A DNA stretch of 64,000 bases from Symsagittifera roscoffensis. Taxonomy: Eukaryota > Xenacoelomorpha > Acoela > Convolutidae. A program made the translations under genes and the position numbers. Below are positions 1 to 11,409 of the stretch, piece after piece (the stretch's first letter is position 1; each line of letters opens with the position of its first letter). The notes beneath the pieces are model-generated. The model worked only from the letters and a program-made list of their open reading frames with translations, ran no database searches and was not told the DNA's origin. The stretch lies in assembly GCF_963678635.1 (NCBI RefSeq), contig NC_087067.1, positions 24,065,547 to 24,129,546 on the forward strand, given 5' to 3'.

Positions 1-149
1 CCGGAGGAAAACGCATCGAATTATGGAAGTTCCATCGGATGGGTAGCCGACTCAAACGCGGTAGCACATGAATGCGATTCAGACAGTTCAACAGATTATG
101 TTGTCTTGTCAGTTAGGTGAATACAAGCAGAGGAATTAAAAGTGGCGGG

Positions 150-426
150 GGCGAAACTGGCATTAAAAATCAACGGTTATCAAGCCCAAGCCTAGATCGA
201 TAGCGGATAACCGATTTCTTTTTTTACTATTGGAGAATTAAAACGTACCTTGGGGACACGTAATGTGCAGCTGCAGCAGTTGGACCCAAAGGATGACCAG
301 TTCCGAGATTGTGGGAATAATCCGCTGAAATGTAATGGGAAGATGGTGGTTAAAATTCAATCCAACGGATGGACGACGAGAGCAGCCATCAATGTAATCA
401 GAGGCTGTCGACCATCTATTATTGGT
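150..426 (+). pseudogene. Retroviral-type aspartic protease remnant
   Basis: This part would have cut the Gag-Pol polyprotein. A frame around 150-240 carries the catalytic triplet Asp-Ser-Gly (IDSG), just after an in-frame TAG and just before another stop. It continues through an open stretch from 250 with residues typical of a protease body (GELKRTLGT, then GKMVVKIQSNG, then INVIRGCRPSIIGR). The end of that stretch matches where retroviral proteases have their second hydrophobic-Gly motif (IIGR). Immediately afterwards the reading changes to the end of the reverse transcriptase, so most of the RT is missing, apparently deleted. Confidence 0.7.
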
Positions 427-1080
427 CGTTTATGGGTTCGATACATAGTCTTTATAAATATCTACGGGCACTGGGGGAATATTCATCGCCATTGCGACCG
501 CTTCAAAGCAAGAAAAATGAATTCGCGTGGACGAACGAATGTCAACTAGCGTTCGAAACGCTAAAGGAATAGGTCGCAAATTTTTTTGGAATAAAAACAC
601 TTTGACGTGCATAAAGATATTCGTATTGTATGCGATGCGAGTCATAACGGCCTAAGAGCGGTCCTTGAACAGCTCGGATCCGAAAGATGGCGGCCTATTT
701 CGCTCGCGTTCCGATTCTTGAATGACGCGGAAAAGAAGTACTCCACCAATGAATTGGAAATGTTGGCAGTGGTTTGGGGCTCGGCGGACTTTAGAAATTA
801 CATTTTTTGGAGACAATTTACTGTTGTAACAGATCATAAAGCCTCAATAACCTTGTTGAATGGAAATAACAAGAAAAACAAAAGCATGTTTAGCCGTCTG
901 ACTCGTTGGATTGATAGTTTTATTCCATTTGATTTTAAAATTGAACACATGCCTGAGGAAAAATAGGACTTGCCGATTTTTTTTTACGGCATCCGGTGGG
1001 GGAGGCATCGTGGGTGAGCTTTTATGATAATACGTTCACAGTAGGAAAATTGCGATCAATTAACAATTCCCTCGGTTATC
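427..1080 (+). pseudogene. Ty3/Gypsy RT tail and RNase H remnant
   Basis: The frame at 430-572 reads like the RT-RNase H connection of Gypsy elements (GSIHSLYKYLRALGEYSSPL, then FAWTNECQLAFETLKE). The 607-966 frame is a recognisable RNase H: first catalytic Asp in IVCDAS, Glu in STNELEM, third Asp in VVTDHKA, and the family-typical end FKIEHMPEEK. It would have degraded the RNA strand during reverse transcription. A stop at 964-966 and a +1 change separate it from the continuation at ~996, which carries the linker to integrase. Length and order fit Gypsy pol apart from the missing RT core. Confidence 0.85.
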
Positions 1081-1147
1081 AAATGCAGCACACCACCGGA
1101 GTGGTAAATAGCAAGTCCAGAATACCAATTGTTTCAGCTTATGAGAA

Positions 1148-2753
1148 ATGGGACCGAATAATCGCAAAATTCCACCGGATGAGGGCAGAAAATCATGTGA
1201 TCGTTCGACGACCAATAAGAATGCAGCTATGTGCATAATTGAGTGCAACGACCGCAAAGGCGCAAAAATAGTCAGATCGATTACTAATTGTCAATTGCAA
1301 ATTACCAGCGGTAGCAGCAGTGAGGTGGAAGTGGTGGACGCGAGATTGGAGGCGGTGACGACAGGGGTCAGGGATGTTAAATGCAACACAGTGATTTCTA
1401 TTCCATCGGTGTTTGGGGAAGAGTTATTTTCGGCGGCGTACCCAGCAAACGTGGTTATGTCATTAATACCACGGGACTGCAAAATTTTGAGGAAGAGCGA
1501 CGCACTGCCAGAACTATTGAACCTGAAGTTCGTGGAGGCCAATTACAAAGGAGACCCCCAAATGCGAGCAATCAAAGAATTCGTAGAGGCCAAAGACCCC
1601 GATTTTGAACAGAAGCTGTGCGCATTGAGTGCGTATCTAGGACAGCACACTCACGTTTTTCATGTTCGCAAGAATTGTCTCTGGGTGGATGAACGACTCG
1701 TCATCCCGATTCTCCTACGAAAGGCGGTGGTCAACAGAATTCACTGTTCTATCATGGCCAATGTGTTCGATGCGGTGAGGAACGTGTGGTTCCCTTACAT
1801 CCATCGGAGCTTGGTGGCGGCGGCCGACGACTGCAAGGAATGCACTGAAGCATGAAAAAGCGTTAAACCAATGTGCGCCAAGAATGACATTAAGAAGATT
1901 TATGAACCTAAACATTTGGGGCCCGATTAGACTTTTGGGGCCCGATTAGATTTTTGGGGCTCGATTAAGTATCTAAATGAATCGGATAAATATGGGCTTA
2001 TGGCGGTGAACCGTTTTTTCTCGGTGGCCATCGGCGATGATTTGTGGAAACAATAAGAGTGACAAAGTTCTAAAATTCCTGAAACACTATATATCTCATC
2101 ACGGAGTGCCTAGGAAAATTTTTACGAAATCAAGATTCTAGTTTTACGTCAAAGGCGGTGAAGTCTTTTTTTAATTCCGAGGGAATAGAGATTGTCTACT
2201 CTCCTGTAAATGATCATCGAGCTACTGGGTGCGTGGAACGTAAAATTAGTAGTCCGAAAAACATTGTTTTAACATATGCGAAAAAGAAGATCAGGGAAAT
2301 CTTGAATCTATGGTAGAACATGCGCTTAGTGCTCTTAGATTAGCTCCTAATGCTACACTCAAAATAACGCCTTTCGAAGCACATCACGGCCGGGAGGCGA
2401 ATACAGTCCTCCGAAATCTCACGAAAATTTTGTCGTTACAAAACCTCAATTGGGAGAAAACGTTAGGACAAAAATCTGCATGTTTAGATTCTAGTGACCC
2501 GCGTGCGAGTAACTTACAGCATCCGAGAGCGACCAATTAGGGCGAGAGGTCAGATGCTGAATATGATGTTGAACATATTAATCTTCCGAGAAAGCTCGCG
2601 GAGGATCAATTGATGGTTGTGGCGGATAGTGATCCGGCACCGAGGGATCCGAAGACACACGGCACATCCGAGGGCATACAATCACCGGCGTCGGCAATTC
2701 GGACAACTAGGCTTCGGATAAAAAAACATATACCTTATTTCCTAATTTCCTAG
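1148..2753 (+). pseudogene. Ty3/Gypsy integrase remnant with C-terminal tail
   Basis: The 1,148-1,855 frame contains the pre-integrase linker and the zinc-binding region, with a weakened His pair near IHCSIMANVF and CKEC as the Cys pair. The following ~450 bases hold the catalytic core in several frames with stops; pieces such as FSRWPSAM, HYISHHGVPRK and YSPVN-like text are recognisable by eye. The core end is clear at 2,310-2,540 (ALSALRLAPNATLKITPFEAHHGRE). A TAG at 2,538 is followed in the same frame by an open acidic tail to a stop at 2,753. It is a decayed strand-transfer enzyme. Confidence 0.8.
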
Positions 2754-3307
2754 TCTAATTTCCTAGGTGCCCAAAATTTCATGACCCAAAAACTATTCGA
2801 GACCAATTTATGGACAGCCGGAACATTCAGGTCGTTGCCCTGATACGAGCAGTTTTCTTTTGGTATAGAGTCCTCCCCCTGTTGACAAGCTCGCAACACG
2901 TTAGCCCGACTGCGGCTGTCACTATTCTGCTGCTCGAACAGTAGAAAACTAATTTAATATTTCGTTGGCGGACAATTCATCCAAAAAGAAATATAGTTGA
3001 ATAATTTTGGTACAACTAGGATCGATTTTTAATTTTGGTACCAAAAAACCCTGGTACAAATGGGATCTCAACAACTCTCGTATTGGAGACCGATCTTTTA
3101 GTAGAACAATCTTATAGCATAAAAATTAAAAATTGAGCCTCTGAGCAGACCAACGTAATACAAGTGACACATAATCGATTGTCAGACGTAAAAACACGCT
3201 CAATATTGGGCTGAGCCTCCCTAATTAAGACAATTAGCACACGATTTGAAAACAAAACTATAAACTTCAAAAACATATATAGACTTAGAAAAGTCTAAAT
3301 TGATGAA
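2754..3307. other. Intergenic DNA with dispersed-repeat pieces
   Basis: No coding region is supported. The segment at about 2,795-2,865 (GGAACATTCAGG...CCTGATACGAGCAG) recurs in diverged form at 5,480-5,545 (reverse), 19,840, 20,060 and 22,345, so it is part of a dispersed repeat. Around 3,080-3,290 two blocks are shared with 4,010-4,240. Confidence 0.6.
3080..3290 (+). repeat. Dispersed repeat blocks, copy 1
   Basis: Two blocks here (GACCGATCTTTTAG...GAGCAGAC, and CTCAATATTGGGCTGAG...CTTCAAAAAC) reappear in swapped order at 4,170-4,240 and 4,026-4,110 with perhaps 15-20% divergence by eye. They are non-coding and unnamed. Confidence 0.55.
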
Positions 3308-3636
3308 GGACATCAAGCCGACGGGATTTCCAGCCGAAACGTAAAGTTAGGGCCTTCAAGCCGAACACCTTCTCAAAAAGTCATGAAATATGATTAATAT
3401 GAAGACTTCAGCTTAGAAAAAATTTTGAAAATTTTCTCAATTTTATGATCTTTCTTGATCAGTTTTTGGGTTTTTATAAATTTTAAGCATCTAATTGATG
3501 TTTCGGAAGGTTAAAAAGGTAAACATTGTTGAAAGCGCTTTTTATGTTTACAATTTTTTTTTTCAATATCCGGCTGATTTTAAATATGAATTGCAATTTG
3601 GCCTTAAGTCCCTTCGGCTTGTTGTCGTAGGCCCGT
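3308..3636 (-). mobile_element. Short non-autonomous DNA element, minus orientation
   Basis: It begins GGACATCAAGCCGACGGGA and its first ~110 bases match the reverse complement of the right end of the two elements at 5,361-6,290 and 6,789-7,721 (the CCGACAGGACTCCAAGCCGAA type end). It finishes near 3,636 with CCCTTCGGCTTGTTGTCGTAGG, resembling the other terminus. It is a short, internally deleted family member with no coding capacity. Confidence 0.5.
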
Positions 3637-3828
3637 CTGAATTAGCGTTGAAACAAACACGCATACTTTTTACGCTTAAAATATCGTTCGTGCCGAATAT
3701 AAGCGCAGAGCGAGCGATCGATCGATGCTTGCCAATGCCGCGTTCTGACTTGCTAAAAAATTTGTCTGCGAAGTATATTCAGTTCGGGTTGAACGCTGGA
3801 GTGGAGGATTTTAAATTGGTCTATTTGG

Positions 3829-3849
3829 GGGGGGGGGGGGGGGGGGGGG
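3829..3849 (+). repeat. Poly-G tract
   Basis: An uninterrupted run of about 21 G residues lies between AT-rich flanks. Similar G or C runs occur at ~4,920, ~6,300-6,326, ~8,203, ~18,128, ~24,731 and ~25,087, often at the ends of repeat elements. Their exact length may be unreliable in an assembly. Confidence 0.8.
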
Positions 3850-3879
3850 TTTGCAGAGCAAATTAATTTGGAGCTTTCA

Positions 3880-4000
3880 ACACTGCCGAAGTACAACAGT
3901 GCCGAAAATGAAAAAATGTTCATCAACAGTGCCAAAATTGATGATTTTGGCACTGCTGAACACTTTTTCATTTTCGGCACTTTTGTACTTCGTCACTGTT
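3880..4000. repeat. Fold-back inverted repeat
   Basis: The arm at ~3,886-3,939 (CAGTGCCGAAAATGAAAAAA... ending AGTGCCAAAAT) is followed after a few bases by its imperfect reverse complement at ~3,942-3,999 (ATTTTGGCACTG...TTTTTCATTTTCGGCAC). The arms are about 50-55 bp with few mismatches, making a strong hairpin in either strand. ORFs read across it on both strands are by-products of the symmetry. Confidence 0.75.
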
Positions 4001-4009
4001 GTACTGCCC

Positions 4010-4240
4010 CTAACCTGATCCACTCGCTCAATACTGGGTTGAGTCTCCTTAATTCAGACAGTTATCTCGCGATTTGAAAACAAAGCTATCAGCTTCAAAA
4101 ACAGAATTGTCCAAATTAGCGACAAACCAAAAACGCACAATATCTATACTTAACATAAGACTCGTGCCAAATGACAACTGACCGTTTAGCAGCCCAATCT
4201 TATGGCATAAAAAGTGAAAAATGAGCCTATTAGCAGAAGA
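4010..4240 (+). repeat. Dispersed repeat blocks, copy 2
   Basis: This is the partner of the blocks at 3,080-3,290: CTCAATACTGGGTTGAG at 4,026 and the stretch around AGCAGCCCAATCTTATGGCATAAAAAG at 4,180. The order of the blocks is reversed relative to copy 1, which suggests rearrangement. Confidence 0.5.
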
Positions 4241-4999
4241 AAAACATGAACAAAAACACGAACTAAACCGAATCAGGTTTACGCGAACAAAATCAGTCGT
4301 ACCGAATAGAAGCGCTGTCGCATATCGCCAATGCCAAGTTTGAAGTTAGTTTATTGACTTGATAGTTGTTCTGAGTCTGCTGAAAGATTGATCTGCTATA
4401 AAACTTTTCTGCTAAATCACTAGTACCGTGCCCAGTGTAAGTGCAGGGAAGCAAGTAATCACTACTTGTCAATGCCGTTTGAAGCTAGCGATCTGCCTTG
4501 CTAAAAGATCGGTCTGCTAAAAAAACCTAGCACCTCTTGCGTTCTATTAGGCGTTGTTCATACCAGATTAATTTGGAGGTGTAGCGACTTGCATGCGTGT
4601 CGCTTAGCGAGCACAAATCAAGCAATTACTCACTTTGATGCGACATGCATCAATTTAAATTTTAGTTGCAAATTCGAGTAACAAACTCAGTTTTTATTGC
4701 GCTAAGCGGAACAGGTGCTAGTGAGAAGTTCCCTGATGAATTTATTGTCAAACGTCAAATAGTCATGATAGAAATGAATAGGTGGAAAAATTTGGGGCCT
4801 TTTCTGTTATACGGCCCAAATTGCTAATTGAGAGCTTCTTTTTTGTCCAATACCGAGACTTTCTTTCGCTGAAACAGTAGCATGCCGAGGGGGGTGGCGG
4901 AGGCGGTTGTTGGCGACCTGCCCCCCCCCCCCCAATTCAGCTTGCCAAAATTTTCAAAGGGCCCCTCCGTTGGTACAATTTTACGAGATCCAATTTTGG
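4241..4999. other. Intergenic, nothing coding seen
   Basis: No gene is supported. The stretch contains short phrases such as GATCTGCTAAAAGATCGG repeated imperfectly and a run of ~14 C at 4,920. Confidence 0.5.
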
Positions 5000-6397
5000 C
5001 CAGTCAACCTCAAAATTTGTTTTATTTTTCTAAGGGCGCCTTAGGGGTAGCTCCCTCATGAGCGAAGTACCGAAAATGAAAACAGCCGAAAGTCAATTAC
5101 TAAAATGAATCAATTGCCTTTCAGCTAAAAGGAATTTTCTTTTATCACAAAATCTTTTGAAACATAAAATATCGTCTGATTCACCGGCGGACAGTGACAA
5201 TTTAAAAATGTTGCATATTTCTGACAATTTTATATTCAGTCAGTATTTATATTAAGCCCCTGAGATTTTTACTCTTTATTTTCGAATTTTGAGATACTTA
5301 AATCTGATTGGCTGATGGTTTTAGCTCATCAGGGATTCTAACCTGCTCTGGGTTGGTCTAGGACAACAGGCCGATAAAACTTCAAGCCAAAGAGACTTCA
5401 AGACAAAAATTGAACTTTTCGAACACATCAAATCACTATTTTTTCATCTGTAAAATGTTGCTTTCCACAATTTTAGGCAAGTTTAGTCCATAACAAGACT
5501 GCCCGTATATCAGAACAAAGTTCTGAGTGTTCCGACTGTCCCTTAATTCATTTCGAATAGTTTCTGAGAGAATAAAATATTGAAAATCTATAATATTTGG
5601 ACAATTTCAAAGTGTGAAATGTTGAGTCTTATGAAATTAATACGACCGATCTGATTAGCCAGCCGCAGTTCAATGTTGCGCGGTATAATTTGCCATGCAT
5701 AAATAATTCGCGTTACGCTCGCAGCAATATGAATAAATCATTCAAAACGCGATTAATTCAGTCCAGAACATAGCCAATTTAGCAATTTTCGAACCCCTAG
5801 AACTTTACAAAAAAAGTCGGAGGAAAATATTTGTTCACATTTGAATTCAGGAAGTCAATATCTTCAATGGGGTATAAAAAATTTAGTTGAAAATTATTGT
5901 TTCGATCGGCGAAAATTGACTTAATAAAAAACCACACCGAGCATAAATATTCCGTTTTCTTCGAAAGTCGGAACAATAAGCGTTCTTCATGACAATACAT
6001 CACTTAGGATTGGCATCCTTGAATAACATCAGCCGGTTTTTGAAATGCATAAATTATAAGCAAGAAAATTGGCTTCAACAGTGTTTTATTTTTCAACTTT
6101 CATAAGCATAATTTGGAGGCTTAAGTTTTATCAAAATGCCTCTAAAAAGGAAGAAAGATCGCGATTGAGAAATTATTCAAAAAAGTTCTCAAATTAATCA
6201 TATTTCATGGCTTCATAAAAAATATTCGGCTTGAAGTCCCTAATTTTACGATTCGACTTTCGGCTTGGAGTCCTGTCGGCTTAATGTCCGGCCATCCCCC
6301 CCACCCCCCCCCCCCCCCCCCCCCCCTCGCTCTATCACACTTGTAACGAAACTAAATTTAATGAATCAGATTCAAAACATGAAAAAGATCAGTTTGG
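5000..6397 (+). repeat. 1.4-kb tandem duplication, first copy
   Basis: From GGCCAGTCAACCTCAAA at ~5,000 to AAAAAGATCAGTTT at ~6,397 the sequence is repeated immediately downstream with an offset of about 1,398 bases and only scattered differences. The main length difference is the C tract at ~6,300-6,326, which is long here and short (6 C) in copy 2. Each copy contains one whole DNA element of the GGACAACAGG family. Confidence 0.85.
5361..6290 (+). mobile_element. Non-autonomous DNA transposon, copy a
   Basis: It starts GGACAACAGGCCGATAAAAC and ends with TCCTGTCGGCTTAATGTCC, whose reverse complement resembles the start, so it has imperfect terminal inverted repeats built from the phrases GACTTCAAGCC and CCGACAGGACT. 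No transposase ORF lies inside. Internal sequence (5,478-6,000) recurs in reverse orientation at ~19,106-19,350 and ~19,890-20,125, showing a dispersed family. Confidence 0.6.
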
Positions 6398-7803
6398 CCA
6401 GTGAACCTCAAAGTTTTTTTTATTTTTCTAAGGGCGCCTTAGGGGTAGCTCCCTCATGAGTGAAGGACCGAATGTGCGAAGGTATAATGGGCGAAGTACC
6501 GAAAATAAAAACAGCCGAAAGTCAATTACTAAAATGAATCAATTGCCTTTCAGCTAAAAGGAATTTTCTTTTATCACAAAATCTTTTGAAACATAAAATA
6601 TCGTCTAATTCACCGGCGTCAGTGACAATTCAAAAATTTTGCATATTTCTGACAATTTTATATTCAGCCAGTATTTATATTAAGCCCCTGAAATTTTCAC
6701 GCTTTCTTTTTGAGTTTTGGGATACTTAAATCTGATTGGCTGATGGTTTTCGCTCATCAGGTATTCTACCCTGCTCTGGGTCGGTCTAGGACAACAGGGC
6801 GATAAAATTTCAAGCCGAAGAGACTTCAAGCCAAGAAATGAACTTTTCGAACACATCAAATCACTATTTTTTCATCTGTAAAATGTTGCTTTCCACAATT
6901 TTAGGCAAGTTTAGTCCATAACAAGACTGCCCGTATATCAGAACAAAGTTCTGAGTGTTCCGACTGTCCCTTAATTCATTTCGAATAGTTTCTGAGAGAA
7001 GAAAATATTGAAAATCTATAATATTTGGACAATATCAAAGTGTGAAATGTTGAGTCTTATGAAATTAATACGACCGATCTGATTAGCCAGCCGCAGTTCA
7101 ATGTTGCGCGGTATAATTTGCCACGCATAAATAATTCGCGTTACGCTCGCAGCAATATGAATAAATTATTCAAAACGCGATTAATTCAGTCCAGAACATA
7201 GCCAATTTAGCTATTTTCGAACCCCTAGAACTTTACAAAAAATGTCGGAGGAAAAATATTTGTTTACATTTGAATTCAGGAAGTCAATATCTTCAATGGG
7301 GTATAAAAAATTTATTTGAAAATTATTGTTTCGATCGGCGAAAATTGACTTAATAAAAAAAACCACACCGAGCTTAAATATTCCGTTTTCTTCGAAAGTC
7401 GGAACAATAAGCGTTCTTCATGACAATACATCACTTAGGATTGGCATCCTTGAATAACATCAGCCGGTTTTTGAAATGCATAAATTATAAAAAAGAAAAT
7501 TGGCTTCAACAGTATTTTATTTTTCAACTTTCATAAGCATAATTTGGAGGCTTAAGTTTTATCAAATTGCCTCTAAAAAGGAAGAAAGATCGCGATTGAG
7601 AAATTATTCAAAAAAGTTTTCAAATTAATCATATTTCATGGCTTAATAAAAAATATTCGGCTTGAAGTCCCTAATTTTACGATTCGACTTTCGGCTTGGA
7701 GTCCTGTCGGCTTAATGTCCGGCCACCCCCCCTCGCTCTATCACACTTGTAACGAAAATAAATTTAACGAATCAGATTCAAAACATGAAAAAGATCAGTT
7801 TGG
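6398..7803 (+). repeat. 1.4-kb tandem duplication, second copy
   Basis: This copy of 5,000-6,397 diverges after AAAAAGATCAGTTTGGGCAGG at ~7,803. It has an extra short phrase near 6,465-6,490 (GGACCGAATGTGCGAAGG) and a much shorter C tract at the 3' end. The high identity says the duplication is recent compared with the surrounding repeats. Confidence 0.85.
6789..7721 (+). mobile_element. Non-autonomous DNA transposon, copy b
   Basis: Same element as at 5,361-6,290, carried along in the tandem duplication and not independently inserted: the flanks on both sides are duplicated too. Termini are GGACAACAGGGCGAT and CTGTCGGCTTAATGTCC. Confidence 0.6.
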
Positions 7804-8188
7804 GCAGGATAACAGAAAAGACCCGCAAATCATACTTAACTGAATTAAAATATATTGGAAAATAAAATAAGTCAAGTATTCGTATGCAATTTTTTGTTCT
7901 TTATTTCAAATGTGCGAGAAGAATGATAACTGTGCACTGTGCACAGAAATAATTACGAGAAATCAAATTTTTGTCGCCATTTTGTGCTTTCAACATGAAA
8001 AGTTACGATTGACTCTTGTGCTACGATTACGAACGTTAATATAAATAATTTGATTTGAGATTAGGGTGGGCAGTCAATGCGCAGAATGGTCTAAGAGCAG
8101 AAAAGGTCCAACAGCAGAAAAACCGACAAATGTTGAATTATACGTGATAATTGTTGAATCAAGTATAAGAATTGCCAATACTACCAAA

Positions 8189-8561
8189 CACCAGCGGATT
8201 TAGGGGGGGGGGGGTGTTGTATGGGCGGCCTGTCTCTTTCTGGCTCTCAGCGATTCGACCCCCCTGCCGACTCTTTTATACTATTTTGAGATATCCATTT
8301 TTGGCTGACTGACCCTAAAAGTTTTCGAAAGGCGCCTTTAATGTTTTCCAAAAAGTACCTAAAAATGCTTTTTTTGGCCTGTTTTTTTTCAGAAATTTGC
8401 CCGCGGCGCAGAAACGTTGGTCAAAATGGGATCTTAATAGTGATACGGGAGAGCTCAGAAAATCAATTTAGTCGATCTAAAAAAACGGCCGACAAAATTT
8501 TAGATTTTTTTTTTTGAAAATCCGCGCCTCCCCCTCGGAAAAAAAACTAGATCCGCCCCTG
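8189..8561 (+). mobile_element. hAT-like miniature element with target-site duplication
   Basis: The left end CACCAGCGGATTTAG followed by a G run, and the right end (read on the other strand) CAGGGGCGGATCTAG, form imperfect terminal inverted repeats. The CAGGGGCGGAT-type terminus is typical of hAT-derived non-autonomous elements in invertebrates. Flanking octamers CTACCAAA (8,181-8,188) and CTACCAAT (8,562-8,569) fit the 8-bp duplication of hAT insertion with one mismatch. There is no coding capacity. A related element lies at 24,704-25,117 in the opposite internal orientation. Confidence 0.75.
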
Positions 8562-11409
8562 CTACCAATAAATAGAATAAATTAAATGTGTCTAGGACAA
8601 CAGGCCGACAGGACTTGAAGCCGAAGGGACTTCAAGCCAAAATTTAAACTTTACAAGCGCCTCAAAACGTCAAGTTTTCATCTATTATATGTTGGGTTTC
8701 AAAAATTTAGACTTTAGATTTAGTTTAAAAATCAGCGTTCTTCATAACCATGGACCTCTTAAGACTATGAAAAAGCCATGATTTTAAGAAAATGAAAAAG
8801 CCAATTACTTGTAAAAAGCCAATGGCTGAGACGTAACCACTTCGCCACCGCAACTTGATGGAATTACTCAATTTTTGGACAATTTTTTTTATTTCAGTGG
8901 CATTTTTAACAAATCTCATATTTGTTTTTATCGGTTAGCCAAAAAAGTTAATATTTTGCGTGTATCTATTCTTGAACCTTTTCTGCTCTTGGACCATTTT
9001 GCTTATTGCTCCGCCTCCACATCTTAAGTAAGGAACATCTTAACTTTCCGCATCTTAAGCAATGAGCAGGAAGACGTCGGCATTTTTTCTGATTTTTTTT
9101 TGCGAAATTTTTTAGTGTTTTTGGAACTTACTGAAGCGTGTCGGCAATTCTTTTTCAGACTATTCGGCATTACAACAGGTTCTTTCTGCTTTTTGTTGTT
9201 CTTTTCTTTTGTGTTTATACTCGCACACGTCGTTTCTTTCATTTTTTTGCCATGATTCTACTTATCTGGAGGCAAATACTGTTCTGCCTTAAGAGTTTGT
9301 TTATTTTGCTCGTTTTCCACGTAAAATGTGAATTGCTCAATAGCTGAAACCCTCCTACATTTAAAGAAAAACAGCTCAATGAAATTTTCTCAGAAACAAG
9401 CCTGAAAAAACCGTTATTTTGACAATTTTCGCTTGTAGATGAGCATTTTTGTATTTTCCTTCAAGCTGAAAAAGTTCTTCACAATGAATATCCAGGCAAG
9501 ACATAAATACGTGGCTGAATCTTGCATAGTTATAATAAAGATGAGCAATTTTTGGTAACTGCTTCAGTATTGCAGAAAATCATAGTTTTGATAATTTGAG
9601 TGATTATTTTTGGGAATAAATCTTCACATTTTGAATTTTTCGAGTGAAAAAAGTTTTCATCTTGAATTGTGAAAAAAAGCAATCGTCAAAAAACTCAAAT
9701 ACCGGAAGAAGATCATCAATTAAATTTAAAAAAATATATAAAAACTAAAACCAATACAAATGCATAGAAACACGAATTTTGTCAATAGTATGTTCTTTTT
9801 TGCCATTTTTAAAATTGTTTGCCATAATCTACCTAACCAACCTCCGTACGGTATCTACTAAGGAACCTCGATCCCTCAATAAAAATAGTAATATAGCTTT
9901 TGACTTTTTTACTGAGAATTGTTTTGCTGCATGATACTTGATCAAAAATTCGACTAATTGAATCTAATTAACAGTCTTGTAAGTGGGCATCCTGATCTGC
10001 CAATTTCTGTCATGCCAGTGAAAGATTCCCGATTCGAGGTGCTCGACTTGTGTTTCGACTTTACAAATTGAGCGAATGCACTTTTTCGACTGAAATTCTC
10101 CGGTTCAGAAGCATTTGTAAATCGAACTCAGTCGAAACATACCCAATTTTAGTCAAAAATTCAAACATAGGTTGAGCACAGTCGAGACATAGGTCAAGCA
10201 CAACATAATTATTTCAATTTTTTTTTGAAAATTTTAATTTGTTTTAATTTGGAAACGGAGCAAAAAAATCTGCGCAGAAAAACCTTTGGCAGAAACTTTG
10301 CAACCAGCAACAACCATTTGAGAAGATTTGCTTGCCATAAAATTTTAGAGGAATCCTTTTAATTTTTTGAGATCTAAGGGTTCCCGCGGCATGCAAAAAA
10401 GTCCACCAAACGTTCCTTAAATATCAGTGTTCAGATCTTCAGTTTCAGTCCTAGTTTGACAAAAGAATAAAAACAAAATTGGAAGATCCTATTTGAAAAA
10501 AAAATTGCAATGGAAAAGTTTTTTATTGATATTGTTCTTACAGCTTATTTTCAATTCAAACATCATCACAAAAAACAAACTGAAAAACATATTTTTGTGG
10601 CAATTTACTCAAATTATCTGGTAGTCAAGAAAGTCAAAACATAGGTCTTGCACAGGCGAAACATAGATGGAGCGCAGTCGCAATATAGGTAGGTCATACG
10701 TACACTAAATTTTCAAAACTACTTTTTTTCGTTCATACGGACAGAATTTTGTGCTTTTGTTATTTTAAAACTCCTTTTTTTGTTCATACGGACAGAATTT
10801 TGTGCTTCTGATATTTTAAAAATCTCAGCATCCGAAGTTGTCGAACAAACAAAATTTTTATAAAATGTCGGTTGAGACTGTTGAAAATGTCAAAAAACAT
10901 CGAATTTTGGTCGAGAAATTTTTTAAAACTGGGTCGAACATAAACAAATTATTTTTATTGGATCGCGTTTCGTTTTGACAGTCTCACTGATCTTTTAAGG
11001 CTATTCAAATTTACAATTCAGATTATCAGGACAGAAAACCTAGTGTTTATGACATTTCAATGAAATTATTTGCTCTCTTGACTTTGCATTATTTTTCAGA
11101 TAAGTGAGTTGACAATTGGCAGGTCATACTTTGCCTTAATTTCAGTCCCTCAATCAAAGGAATGGGGGTACTGATAAAATACCTGTCAGTTTTATGTTGA
11201 GCACCGATTTCTGATAAATTTGCAGTTTTGAAGTTGTCCTTGAAGAGACATTTTAATTCAACCCAGTTTCTTATCCGTTTATTTCTTTTAACTTGAGGTG
11301 CATTTTAGCAAATGAAGAAATTTAGCAACATAATACTCATTTATGGCTGAATTAAACAAATCGAACTTTCAAGGAACCCTTACTTTGTGCCCTACCAAAT
11401 CGATGAAGC
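8562..11409. other. AT-rich intergenic stretch without supported genes
   Basis: Another start of the GGACAACAGGCCGACAGG element family lies at ~8,591-8,640 without a clear other end. A 51-bp unit is tandemly repeated twice at ~10,722-10,823 (TTCATACGGACAGAATTTTG). The ORFs of 60-70 codons here are low-complexity and give no recognisable protein. Confidence 0.5.

Larger units (their letters stand above)
1..2753 (+). mobile_element. Degenerate Ty3/Gypsy retrotransposon (gag end to pol)
   Basis: A retroelement body runs off the left edge. Reading along the plus strand there are, in order, an aspartic protease, only the end of the reverse transcriptase, RNase H and integrase, followed by an acidic C-terminal tail that ends near 2,753. 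Frames change repeatedly and many stops interrupt them, so it is dead. The base composition is visibly GC-richer than the DNA that follows, and the boundary near 2,755 coincides with the end of coding-like sequence. No LTR was recognised on the right. It differs clearly in sequence from the Gypsy-like element at 40-64 kb. Confidence 0.85.

Noticed and set aside
3495-4077. ORFs spanning the poly-G tract and fold-back
   Set aside because: They read through a G homopolymer (poly-Gly or poly-Pro) and a palindrome; no protein-like content.
9024-9347. 72- and 69-codon ORFs on opposite strands
   Set aside because: Lys/Asn- or Phe/Leu-rich low-complexity frames that overlap; no signals or domains.
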